DNA from: an uncultured Prevotella sp.
GTDB lineage: Bacteria > Bacteroidota > Bacteroidia > Bacteroidales > Bacteroidaceae
Direction: 5' to 3'
Length of the DNA: 64,000 bases
NCBI GenBank assembly: GCA_900553465.1
Contig: USDT01000012.1
Location: 1 to 64,000 of the forward strand
Shown in pieces: positions 43,206-52,272 of the stretch. The position numbers and the translations under genes were made by a program. The notes beneath the pieces were generated by a model. It had not been told where the DNA came from. It ran no database searches and saw only the letters and a program-made list of their open reading frames with translations. Each line of letters opens with the position of its first letter. Position 1 is the stretch's first letter.

Positions 43206-45854
43206 ATGTGGAAGAAAAGAAAAGGCAATTTAGTTTTTGCTTACGATACCGCGAAGGTATTCATGGCAGCGACGCAGCCGCTTGTCTCTGTTTACAGTTT
43301 ATTTCAGACGTCCAGAATAGGACTGCGTGCCGAAGAAGTCGAACGCAGACGGTCGGTCTTCGGACGCAATGAGGTGGAGCACGAAAAGAAGAAAAATCCC
43401 TTTTCCACTTTCATAAAGGCTTTCATCAATCCGTTCATAGGTGTGCTCACGGTTCTTGTGGTGGTGTCGTTTATCCTTGATGTGCTCACGGCTGAGCCGG
43501 GCGAGCAGGACTGGACTGCAATTATCATCATTTCGGTCATGGTTGTTTCGAGTTCCATTCTCAAGTTCAGACAAGAGTGGAAGGCAGGAGTATCGAGCGA
43601 GGCGTTGCTCAGAATGGTTACCAATACCTGCTATGTGAGGCGTGCGGGTAATCATGATGAAGAGATCGACATATCCGAACTTGTGCCGGGCGACATTGTG
43701 ATGATTGCTGCAGGCGACATGATACCTGCCGATATGCGCATCATTGAGGCAAAAGACCTATTTGTGAGCCAGACATCGCTCACGGGAGAGTCCGACCCGA
43801 TAGAAAAACATCCGCATGCACTGAAAGGCATGACGGCCGATAAGAGCATAGCCGAACTCGATAACATCTGTTTCCTTGGCTCTAATGTGGTCAGCGGTTC
43901 CGCAACTGGAATAGTGTTCGCAACCGGTAACGATACTTATATGGGCTCTATTGCCAAAGGTATCACCGGTCACCGTGCAGCAACGGCTTTTGATAAAGGC
44001 ATCAGCAGGGTGAGCTTTCTGCTCATACGTTTCATGCTTGTGATGATTCCTTTCGTATTTCTCGTGAACGGTTTCACAAAAGGCGACTGGCTGGAGGCAT
44101 TCATATTTGCCGTTTCCGTGGCGGTGGGTCTTACCCCGGAAATGCTTCCGATGATAGTCACTGCCAATCTTTCGAAAGGAGCCGTGGCCATGTCGCGCAA
44201 GAAAACCATTGTGAAGGATCTTAACGCCATACAGAATTTCGGAGCGATGGACATATTGTGCACGGACAAGACGGGAACGCTCACTTGCGACCAGATTGTG
44301 CTTGAGAAATACATCAACGCCGACGGGAGCGATGACGATGACAAGCGTATACTGCGGCATGCCTATTTCAACAGCTTCTTTCAGACGGGCTTAAAGAATC
44401 TTATGGACAAAGCCATCCTGTCGCATGTAAGGGATCTTTCGCTGGAATATCTGAAAGACGATTACAGAAAAGTGGATGAGATACCGTTCGACTTCACCCG
44501 TCGTAGAATGTCGGTGGTGGTGGAGGATAAGGCCGGCAAGCGTCAGATTATAACAAAGGGAGCCGTTGAGGAGATGCTCGCCATCTGTTCGCATGCCGAG
44601 TATAAGGGTGAGGTGCATCCGCTCACGCCGGAACTGAGGGAGAAGGCACTGGAGATAAGCGGTCGTATGAACAGACAGGGCATGCGTGTGCTTGCGGTAG
44701 CACATAAAAGTTATCTCAGTAAGGACCGTGACTTCAGTGTTGCCGATGAGAGCGGCATGGTGCTTATCGGCTATCTTGCCTTTCTCGATCCACCCAAACC
44801 CTCGGCAGCAAGCGCCATACGCCAGTTGCACGAGCATGGCATAGAAGTGAAGATACTGTCGGGTGACAACGATGCTGTGGTGCAGACCATAGCCCGTCAG
44901 GTAGGCATCGACACGAGTTGCGTGGTCAGCGGACCTGAACTTGAACGCATGGATGCCTCAGAGCTGCGCAAGGCAGTACTGCGCACAAAGGTATTTGCCA
45001 GACTGACACCCGACCAGAAGACTCTTATCATATCGCTGCTTCAGGAACAGAACCACACCGTAGGCTTCCTTGGCGACGGCATAAACGACGCTGCCGCGCT
45101 ACGTCAGTCAGACATCGGCATATCTGTCGATTCGGCCGTTGACATAGCAAAGGAAAGTGCAGACATCATTCTGCTTGAGAAGGACCTTATGGTGCTCGAG
45201 GATGGCGTGCTGGAAGGAAGACGTACGTTTGGCAATATTACCAAATACATCAAGATGACGGCAAGCTCCAACTTCGGCAATATGTTCAGTGTGATGGCCG
45301 CCAGTGCGTTCCTGCCTTTCCTGCCTATGCTGCCCATACATCTGCTCATTCAGAATCTGCTCTACGACATATCGCAGACAGCCATTCCGTTCGACCGTAT
45401 GGACGCTGATTATCTGCGCCGTCCGCGCAAGTGGGATGCTTCCGACCTGAGCCGGTTCATGATTTTCATCGGTCCGATAAGTTCCGTATTCGACATTGCC
45501 ACTTATCTTGTCATGTGGTATGTGTTCGGCTGCGATTCGTCCGCCCATCAGTCGTTGTTCCAGTCGGGATGGTTTGTGGAGGGACTGCTCTCACAGACAC
45601 TCATCGTGCATATGATACGTACGCGCAGAATTCCGTTCGTGCAGAGCCGTGCGTCGTGGCAGGTCAGCATGATGACTCTGCTCATAGTGACGGTCGGTAT
45701 CCTCATTCCTTTCACACCGTTGGGCGGTGCCATTGGTCTGGAACCTCTGCCTTTGGCCTATTTCCCGTGGTTGTTGGGCATACTGCTGTCATATTGTGTG
45801 CTGACGCAGATTGTGAAGAACTGGTATGTAAGACGTTTTGTGAAATGGCTTTAA
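43206..45854 (+). CDS. mgtA: Magnesium-translocating P-type ATPase (MgtA/MgtB type, P3B)
   Basis: 882 residues. Actuator motif SLTGESDPIEKH, the MgtA-specific TM4 stretch VAVGLTPEMLPMIVTANL, phosphorylation motif CTDKTGTLT with Asp354, hinge GDGINDAAALRQSD, and long hydrophobic segments in the C-terminal 180 residues. It imports Mg2+ (in some relatives Ni2+) using ATP in the inner membrane. It follows the two-component genes by 171 bases that contain the phased operator and -7 box, so it forms a regulated unit with the kinase pair and perhaps the barrel gene 16 bases downstream. Confidence 0.93.
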   Translation: MWKKRKGNLVFAYDTAKVFMAATQPLVSVYSLFQTSRIGLRAEEVERRRSVFGRNEVEHEKKKNPFSTFIKAFINPFIGVLTVLVVVSFILDVLTAEPGEQDWTAIIIISVMVVSSSILKFRQEWKAGVSSEALLRMVTNTCYVRRAGNHDEEIDISELVPGDIVMIAAGDMIPADMRIIEAKDLFVSQTSLTGESDPIEKHPHALKGMTADKSIAELDNICFLGSNVVSGSATGIVFATGNDTYMGSIAKGITGHRAATAFDKGISRVSFLLIRFMLVMIPFVFLVNGFTKGDWLEAFIFAVSVAVGLTPEMLPMIVTANLSKGAVAMSRKKTIVKDLNAIQNFGAMDILCTDKTGTLTCDQIVLEKYINADGSDDDDKRILRHAYFNSFFQTGLKNLMDKAILSHVRDLSLEYLKDDYRKVDEIPFDFTRRRMSVVVEDKAGKRQIITKGAVEEMLAICSHAEYKGEVHPLTPELREKALEISGRMNRQGMRVLAVAHKSYLSKDRDFSVADESGMVLIGYLAFLDPPKPSAASAIRQLHEHGIEVKILSGDNDAVVQTIARQVGIDTSCVVSGPELERMDASELRKAVLRTKVFARLTPDQKTLIISLLQEQNHTVGFLGDGINDAAALRQSDIGISVDSAVDIAKESADIILLEKDLMVLEDGVLEGRRTFGNITKYIKMTASSNFGNMFSVMAASAFLPFLPMLPIHLLIQNLLYDISQTAIPFDRMDADYLRRPRKWDASDLSRFMIFIGPISSVFDIATYLVMWYVFGCDSSAHQSLFQSGWFVEGLLSQTLIVHMIRTRRIPFVQSRASWQVSMMTLLIVTVGILIPFTPLGGAIGLEPLPLAYFPWLLGILLSYCVLTQIVKNWYVRRFVKWL

Positions 45855-45870
45855 CCGGTGGAAAAGTGTC

Positions 45871-46914
45871 ATGAGACATATGTTTTTGATTTTTGTTATG
45901 ACGGCGGCTGTCTTTGGCAGCCGCCTTTCGGCTCAGGACTTCAGACTGAGCCACACTACCGAACTGCAGACCGCCTTCCGCGGTAGTTGCAACTGGGTGA
46001 ACATGTTGCGTACAGACTTCAGTATGCCTTTGGGCCGGCATCTGAATGCCAGTCTTGCTTCCGTCAGTATAGCACGGACATCTTCAGAGCGATTACTGTC
46101 CGACCGGCAGGTATTCTCCAATATAGATGAAGCCAGCCTTCCCTTTGCTCCTGCCGTGCTTGGGCTGGAGTGGAAAGACCGCAGGGTGGCGTTGTTTCTG
46201 GGCATACGCAATGTCAATGAGGATTATTTCACATCGCCGTGCGCCTCTCTGTTCACAAACAGTTCGTGCGGCATATTTCCCACGATATCGGCCAATTATC
46301 CTATAGCCAACTATCCGGTCGCCGCAGTAGGCGCGGATGTGAAGATAGACTTGGGACAATGGAGTGTTGAGGCTTCTGTTTATAACGGAACGGGCCACAA
46401 CCGCCTTACGGGTCGTGAGAATGTTTTCCGCATATGTCCTGCTCACGACGGTGTGTTCGGCATGATGGCAGCGGGATATGAGAATGATGGCTCGTGCTGT
46501 TATGCGGGCATGGCCGTTTATCACGGAGTGCTTACTGCCGACAGTGTGGAGACGGACAGGACGGCGATGTCGTCCGCCCAAGGGCTTTACGCCACATTGT
46601 GGGGCTACGCCGAACTGCGCGTCGGCCGGCATATGCACGTTCTTGCCCAGTGTTCGGGCAGCACGGTGACCGATGGCTGCCGTATGTATGCAGGCGGTGG
46701 GGTGGTGATGGAGCGGGACCGGGTGTGCGGCGGACTGTTTGCCGGATATGCCGGTTACGGCAATGAGAGTGAGCTGGCCTGTGAGGCTACGTGTCGTATA
46801 GACTGTGCGAAGAACGTATATATGCAGCCCACTGTACATTTTGTGAGAAATTCACACGAGTGCGGTGTGGCGGCAATGTTGAGGCTCGGCTTCAGTTGCG
46901 ACTGGCATCTGTGA
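45871..46914 (+). CDS. Outer-membrane beta-barrel protein, porin-like
   Basis: 347 residues; signal peptide ending near GSRLSAQD. The rest has alternating strands typical of barrels (HLNASLASVSIAR, GADVKIDLGQWSVEASVYNG, LYATLWGYAELRVGRHMHVLAQ, AMLRLGFSCDW at the end) and the segment FTSPCASLFTNSSCGIFPTISANYP that recalls OprB-like porins of this phylum. It begins 16 bases after mgtA, so it is probably co-transcribed and may help cation passage through the outer membrane. It is unusually rich in cysteine for an outer-membrane protein. Confidence 0.6.
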   Translation: MRHMFLIFVMTAAVFGSRLSAQDFRLSHTTELQTAFRGSCNWVNMLRTDFSMPLGRHLNASLASVSIARTSSERLLSDRQVFSNIDEASLPFAPAVLGLEWKDRRVALFLGIRNVNEDYFTSPCASLFTNSSCGIFPTISANYPIANYPVAAVGADVKIDLGQWSVEASVYNGTGHNRLTGRENVFRICPAHDGVFGMMAAGYENDGSCCYAGMAVYHGVLTADSVETDRTAMSSAQGLYATLWGYAELRVGRHMHVLAQCSGSTVTDGCRMYAGGGVVMERDRVCGGLFAGYAGYGNESELACEATCRIDCAKNVYMQPTVHFVRNSHECGVAAMLRLGFSCDWHL

Positions 46915-46918
46915 CAAT

Positions 46919-46933
46919 TGCAACCCGGTTGCA
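46919..46933. promoter_or_regulatory. Palindromic operator candidate upstream of the P1B ATPase gene
   Basis: TGCAACC-C-GGTTGCA is a perfect 7-bp inverted repeat located 12 bases upstream of the -7 box. A Fur-family gene follows the ATPase gene, and such regulators bind short palindromes over promoters, so metal-dependent repression is a reasonable guess. Confidence 0.5.
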
Positions 46934-46945
46934 CCGCTTTTGAGC

Positions 46946-46953
46946 TAATTTTG
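46946..46953 (+). promoter_or_regulatory. -7 box for the P1B ATPase gene
   Basis: TAATTTTG fits TAnnTTTG and ends 25 bases before the ATG at 46979. The palindrome at 46919-46933 would overlap RNA polymerase. Confidence 0.5.
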
Positions 46954-46978
46954 CCTGCAGAAACATAAACGAGAAAAT

Positions 46979-48841
46979 ATGTGTGAACATCATCATCATA
47001 CTCATGTGTGGCCGATAATTGTGTCGGCCGTCATGTTAGCCGGCGGACTTGTAGCCTCGGGTGCAGGCGTTGCGTGGTTTGAAGGTATAGTGGCGCTGTT
47101 GTGGTATCTTGCAGCTTTCCTGCCGGTTGGTTCGGGAGTGGTACGCTCGGCTGCCGTGCATGCCTCTCACGGCGACGTGTTCAACGAGTTCATGCTCATG
47201 GCTCTTGCTTCGGCCGGTGCCTTTGTCATAGGCGAATATCCCGAGGCGGTGGCAGTGATGCTGCTTTATCAGGCAGGCGAGATGCTGCAACACCGCGCCG
47301 TGGAACGCGTACGCCGCAACATAAGCAGCATGGTGGCGTTCCGCCCCGACCATGCTTCGGTGGTGAGAGACGGCGGTGTGGTGATGTGCACACCCGAGTC
47401 GGTGGCAGTGGGCGAGACCATAGAGGTGAGGCCCGGTGAGCGTGTACCTCTCGACGGCGAGCTGCTTACGGCTGACGCTCCGTTTGATACCTCTGTACTC
47501 ACGGGCGAGTCGCTGCCACGTGTTATTGCCACGGGCGGCGAGGTGTCGGCCGGAATGATAGCCACGGACAGCGTAGTACGTCTGCGTGTGATACGCCCTG
47601 CGGGCGAGTCGGCCGTAGCACGCATACTCCGGCTTGTGGAGGAAGCGTCGGCCCGCAAGGCTCCTACCGAGCTGTTCATCCGCCGCTTCGCACGCATATA
47701 TACGCCTGTGGTGTTCGGTCTTGCGGTGCTGGTGGTGCTTGTGCCGTGGCTGTGCAGTCTTGCAGGTGTGTGCGGTCAGTATGACCTCGGTCTTTGGTTC
47801 GGTCGCGCACTCATATTCCTTGTCATATCGTGTCCGTGCGCTCTCGTCATCAGTGTGCCCCTCGGCTATTTCGCAGGCATAGGTGCTGCGTCGCGTCGTG
47901 GCATACTGTTCAAGGGCGGAGGAAGCATTGACGCCATAGCAGGTGTTGACACCGTGGCTTTCGACAAGACCGGCACACTCACCCACGGACGCTTCAGCGT
48001 GCGTCGTGTGGAGGGACTTTCAAACTCCGATCTGGCCATGGTGGCAGCCATGGAGCGTTCGTCAACGCATCCCGTGGCACGCGCCATAGTGGAATATGCC
48101 GGACATTTTGCTCCGCCGGCCGCCATGCCCGACGTCAGAACCGTGGCCGGCTACGGTCTGGAAGCCGGCAACTGGCTCGCCGGCACGCCCCGTCTGCTTG
48201 TACGCCACGGCATAATCGTGCCCGAACTGCTGACAGACGAGCAGGGAACAATAGTCGCTGTTGCCGCTGACGGCGCGTACAAGGGCTGCATAATACTGGG
48301 CGACACGGTGCGTTCAGACGCCCGCGAAGCCATTGGCAGTCTGGGACTGCACACCGTGATACTGTCCGGCGACCGCCAGACTATTGTTGACGACGTGGCT
48401 GAAGCAACGGGTGCCGGCCGTGGTTACGGTGATCTGTTGCCGGGCGGAAAGGCCGAATACATAGCCTCGATGCAGCGCGACGGCCACAGGGTGGCGTTCG
48501 TCGGCGACGGAATCAACGACGCGCCGGTGCTCGCCACGAGCGATGCGGGCATAGCCTTCGGAGCAGGCAGTGCCGACATGGCAGTGGAGACAGCCGACAT
48601 AGTGATACACAGCGAACGGCTGACGAAGATAGGCGAGGCCATAGCTGCCGCACGCCGCACGCGCCGCATTGTGAAACAGAACATCGTGATGGCCATAGGT
48701 TTCAAGGTGATGGTGATGCTGTTGGGTGTGTTCGGAGCGGCCAACATATGGATGGCAGTATTTGCCGACACCGGCGTGGCACTGCTTGCCGTGCTCAACT
48801 CGATGCGCATTTTTTCGCAGCCGCGCGGCCATAAGGCGTGA
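46979..48841 (+). CDS. P1B-type heavy-metal ATPase (Zn/Cd/Co group, ZntA/CadA-like)
   Basis: 620 residues. Metal-transport motif CPC at 285-287 (ISCPCALVIS), phosphorylation motif FDKTGTLTHG with Asp329, HP motif STHPVARAI, and GDGINDAPVLATSD. The usual N-terminal CxxC metal-binding (HMA) domain is absent; instead the protein starts MCEHHHHTHVW, a His-rich tail. It should export Zn2+ or related ions across the inner membrane. Expression is probably under the neighbouring Fur-family gene through the palindrome at 46919. It starts 64 bases after the barrel gene but has its own promoter. Confidence 0.92.
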   Translation: MCEHHHHTHVWPIIVSAVMLAGGLVASGAGVAWFEGIVALLWYLAAFLPVGSGVVRSAAVHASHGDVFNEFMLMALASAGAFVIGEYPEAVAVMLLYQAGEMLQHRAVERVRRNISSMVAFRPDHASVVRDGGVVMCTPESVAVGETIEVRPGERVPLDGELLTADAPFDTSVLTGESLPRVIATGGEVSAGMIATDSVVRLRVIRPAGESAVARILRLVEEASARKAPTELFIRRFARIYTPVVFGLAVLVVLVPWLCSLAGVCGQYDLGLWFGRALIFLVISCPCALVISVPLGYFAGIGAASRRGILFKGGGSIDAIAGVDTVAFDKTGTLTHGRFSVRRVEGLSNSDLAMVAAMERSSTHPVARAIVEYAGHFAPPAAMPDVRTVAGYGLEAGNWLAGTPRLLVRHGIIVPELLTDEQGTIVAVAADGAYKGCIILGDTVRSDAREAIGSLGLHTVILSGDRQTIVDDVAEATGAGRGYGDLLPGGKAEYIASMQRDGHRVAFVGDGINDAPVLATSDAGIAFGAGSADMAVETADIVIHSERLTKIGEAIAAARRTRRIVKQNIVMAIGFKVMVMLLGVFGAANIWMAVFADTGVALLAVLNSMRIFSQPRGHKA

Positions 48842-48847
48842 AAACAT

Positions 48848-48878
48848 TTTGTAATGTGCGTTTATTTGGCTAACTTCG
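48848..48878 (+). promoter_or_regulatory. Promoter for the Fur-family gene
   Basis: TTTG (48848-48851), 19 bases, TAACTTCG (48871-48878): correct spacing with one mismatch in the -7 box. It lies just after the ATPase stop, so the regulator may be made from both this promoter and read-through. Confidence 0.45.
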
Positions 48879-48922
48879 CAGCATGATACGTTGAAAACTC
48901 CTGACATATCACACCTGAAACA

Positions 48923-49351
48923 ATGACCGACGAACAATTTTATCTTGATAAACTGAAGCACCGCGGCATACGCCCTACGGCCACCCGGCTGCTCATTCTG
49001 CGCGAGATGATGCGCGGCGACGAAGCCGTTTCGCTGCCCGACATGGAGCGTTATCTGCCCACAGTAGATAAATCCACCATATCGCGCACGCTCTCGCTGT
49101 TTCTGCTCAATCGCCTTGTGCACGTCATAGACGACGGTTCGGGCTCGCTCAAATATGCTGTCTGTTCAGACGACTGCGACTGTTCGGTGGAGGACGAGCA
49201 CACCCACTTCTACTGCACCTCGTGCCAGCGCACCTTCTGTCTGAAGCAGATAGCCGTGCCGGTGGTGGATCTGCCGCCCGGATTCACGCTGTCGAGCATC
49301 AACTATGTGCTCAAGGGACTGTGTCCGGAGTGTGCGGCCGGCGAGCGCTGA
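48923..49351 (+). CDS. Fur-family metalloregulator (Zur/PerR-like)
   Basis: 142 residues. N-terminal winged helix (LKHRGIRPTATRLLILREMM, then PTVDKSTISRTLSLFLLNRLVHVI), dimerisation domain with a metal-site region DEHTHFYCTSCQRTFCL and a second Cys pair CPEC near the end, the structural zinc site of Fur proteins. Extra cysteines occur before it (CSDDCDCS). The gene follows the Zn-type ATPase, so zinc sensing is the best guess; iron or peroxide sensing is not excluded. A strong terminator follows. Confidence 0.88.
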   Translation: MTDEQFYLDKLKHRGIRPTATRLLILREMMRGDEAVSLPDMERYLPTVDKSTISRTLSLFLLNRLVHVIDDGSGSLKYAVCSDDCDCSVEDEHTHFYCTSCQRTFCLKQIAVPVVDLPPGFTLSSINYVLKGLCPECAAGER

Positions 49352-49452
49352 GAGCCTGGCTGAAACAATGGTAAACGTCCGGAAATCGCATAATTATGCA
49401 ATTCTGAAAGTAAAAAATTTTGACAAAAATTTTTTGTAAAATAGAAAACGAG

Positions 49453-49485
49453 CGGCTGCGGGAAAGGCTTTTCCGCAGCCGTTTT
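49453..49485 (+). terminator. Terminator after the Fur-family gene
   Basis: CGGCTGCGG (49453-49461) pairs with CCGCAGCCG (49473-49481), followed by TTTT. It lies 101 bases after the stop. Confidence 0.7.
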
Positions 49486-49559
49486 GTGTATGCGCCACTG
49501 CGTGCGGCGCATTTGCGGAAAGCACTCTTTTGTTCATTGGATTATGAAAAGCATCGTTC

Positions 49560-49770
49560 CGGTTTGCAGTAAAGCTTTTATCAGAGTACGGAATGGACAT
49601 TGTCAGGGTGCGAAATGAACGGTATTAGGGCATGAAACGGCCTGTTTCATGCCCTAATACGGGCTATATTGTGACGCGTGGAAAATGATGTCGGAAGTGG
49701 GTTGTGGCTAAATTGTTGATAGTCAAAGCATTGCGTAAAGTCTCTGAGAATCGCGTATATGAATCCGCGG
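49560..49770 (-). repeat. Dispersed palindromic repeat element, copy B
   Basis: The reverse complement of 35071-35260 at moderate identity, with the same order of blocks. Its core is a perfect 17-bp inverted repeat, 49622-49638 with 49644-49660 (inner arm ATTAGGGCATGAAAC), with a 5-base loop. Beside it are degenerate direct units, TCAGAGTACGGAATG, TCAGGGTGCGAAATG and TTAGGGCATGAAAC, about 25 bases apart. Confidence 0.65.
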
Positions 49771-49930
49771 ACACTTTTGTCGCCGGCGTTGGCACTCTCG
49801 TGAAGTTGACGTTGAATATTTATGCAATACCCCCAAACGCTTTTGCATAAATATGCAGAGCCGGTCTGTACCTTCATTACAGACAACAGAATGTGGCGGA
49901 AAGGCTTTTATTTTGCGTGTGACAATAAGA

Positions 49931-49969
49931 AAAACACCGGCGGCATGATTCATGCGTCACCGGTGTTTT
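49931..49969. terminator. Terminator of the esterase gene
   Basis: AAAACACCGG (49931-49940) pairs with CCGGTGTTTT (49960-49969), and an inner GCATG/CATGC extends the stem. It is symmetric enough to work on both strands and lies 53 bases past the leftward stop. Confidence 0.7.
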
Positions 49970-50022
49970 ATGCTGTCAGACGAGGCGTAACGGGCCCGGC
50001 GCCTGACCGTATGGTATGAATC

Positions 50023-51240
<1,218 letters not shown>

Positions 51241-51271
51241 TTATAGGTGTAAGTATATTTTCGTTTTCATA

Positions 51272-52261
51272 TCATTGTTGTGCGCCAAGCCTGCGGCGGC
51301 AGTCCTCGAGAATGGCGGTCAGCTCCTCTACGGTAGTGGCGCGGAGCATTGCTATGCGCGTCTGGCGGAAGTCGGGAATGCCCTTGAATATGGGTGTGGC
51401 GGCGAGGTGGCGGCGCGTGTGGAGTATGCCGCGGTACTCGTCGATGCGTTCCACGTTGATGCGGAGCTGTTCCTCGAGTATGTCAATCTTGCGGTCGAGG
51501 TCGAGCGTGAGGTCCTGCGGACGTCCGTCGAGATAGTCGCGCATCTCCTTGAATATCCACGGGCGGCCGAAGGTGGCGCGTCCCACCATGACGGCATCCA
51601 CGCCGTAGTCGTTGAAAGCGCGCTCGGCCTCTTCCGGCGATGTTATGTCGCCGTTGCCTATGATGGGTATGTGTATGCGCGGATTGCGTTTCACCTCGCC
51701 TATGAGCGTCCAGTCGGCGCTGCCGGTGTACATCTGTGCACGGGTGCGGCCGTGTATGGTGAGCGCCTGTATGCCGCAGTCCTGCAGCTGCTCGGCAAGG
51801 TCGGTGATGATGAGGTGGCTGCTGTCCCAGCCCAGACGGGTCTTGACGGTGACGGGCGTGTGCACGGCCTTCACCACTTCGCGCGTTATGTCGAGCATGA
51901 GCGGAATGTTCTGCAGCATGCCCGCGCCGGCTCCCTTGCCGGCCACCTTCTTCACGGGACAGCCGAAGTTGAGGTCGATGACGTCGGGATGTGCCTCTTC
52001 CACTATCTTTGCCGCCTCCACCATGGCTTCGGTGTCGCGGCCGTATATCTGTATGCCCACGGGACGTTCGTCGTCGCTTATGGTGAGCTTGCTTACTGTC
52101 GATTTGATGGAGCGCACGAGAGCCTCGGCACTCACAAACTCGGTATATACCATTGATGCGCCGAAACGCTTGCAGAGCTTGCGGAAGCCTATGTCGGTCA
52201 CGTCTTCCATCGGGGCGAGAAACAGAGGTCTGTCTCCGAATTCTATGTTTCCTATTTTCAT
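51272..52261 (-). CDS. dusB: tRNA-dihydrouridine synthase B
   Basis: 329 residues from the ATG at 52261; the frame extends 86 codons upstream with Arg-rich, non-family sequence, so the late start is right. An FMN-dependent enzyme that reduces uridines in the tRNA D-loop. Seen: FLAPMEDVTDIGFR, YTEFVSAEAL, the catalytic Cys in IDLNFGCPVKKVAGKGAGAGML, KTRLGWD, TIHGRTRAQMYTG, IPIIGNGDI and GVDAVMVGRATFGRPWIF. It lies 11 bases downstream of dprA, in one leftward operon with dprA, thioesterase and DUF2851 genes. Confidence 0.94.
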   Translation of the reverse strand: MKIGNIEFGDRPLFLAPMEDVTDIGFRKLCKRFGASMVYTEFVSAEALVRSIKSTVSKLTISDDERPVGIQIYGRDTEAMVEAAKIVEEAHPDVIDLNFGCPVKKVAGKGAGAGMLQNIPLMLDITREVVKAVHTPVTVKTRLGWDSSHLIITDLAEQLQDCGIQALTIHGRTRAQMYTGSADWTLIGEVKRNPRIHIPIIGNGDITSPEEAERAFNDYGVDAVMVGRATFGRPWIFKEMRDYLDGRPQDLTLDLDRKIDILEEQLRINVERIDEYRGILHTRRHLAATPIFKGIPDFRQTRIAMLRATTVEELTAILEDCRRRLGAQQ

Positions 52262-52272
52262 TGTCTGTTGTT

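Larger units (their letters stand above)
49352..50022. other. 670-base gap with terminators and a dispersed repeat
   Basis: No gene supported. Contents: terminator of the Fur-family gene (49453-49485), repeat copy B (49560-49770) and the terminator of the esterase gene (49931-49969). The reading frames that cross the repeat are taken as spurious. Confidence 0.6.

Noticed and set aside
47036..49123. Long minus-strand frames opposite the P1B ATPase and Fur-family genes
   Set aside because: Composition shadows rich in His and Arg with no domain; the plus strand holds clear P-type ATPase and Fur motifs.
49647..49953. Leftward frames of 76-79 codons between the Fur-family gene and the esterase gene
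   Set aside because: They cross the repeat copy and a terminator, with no signal peptide or domain.
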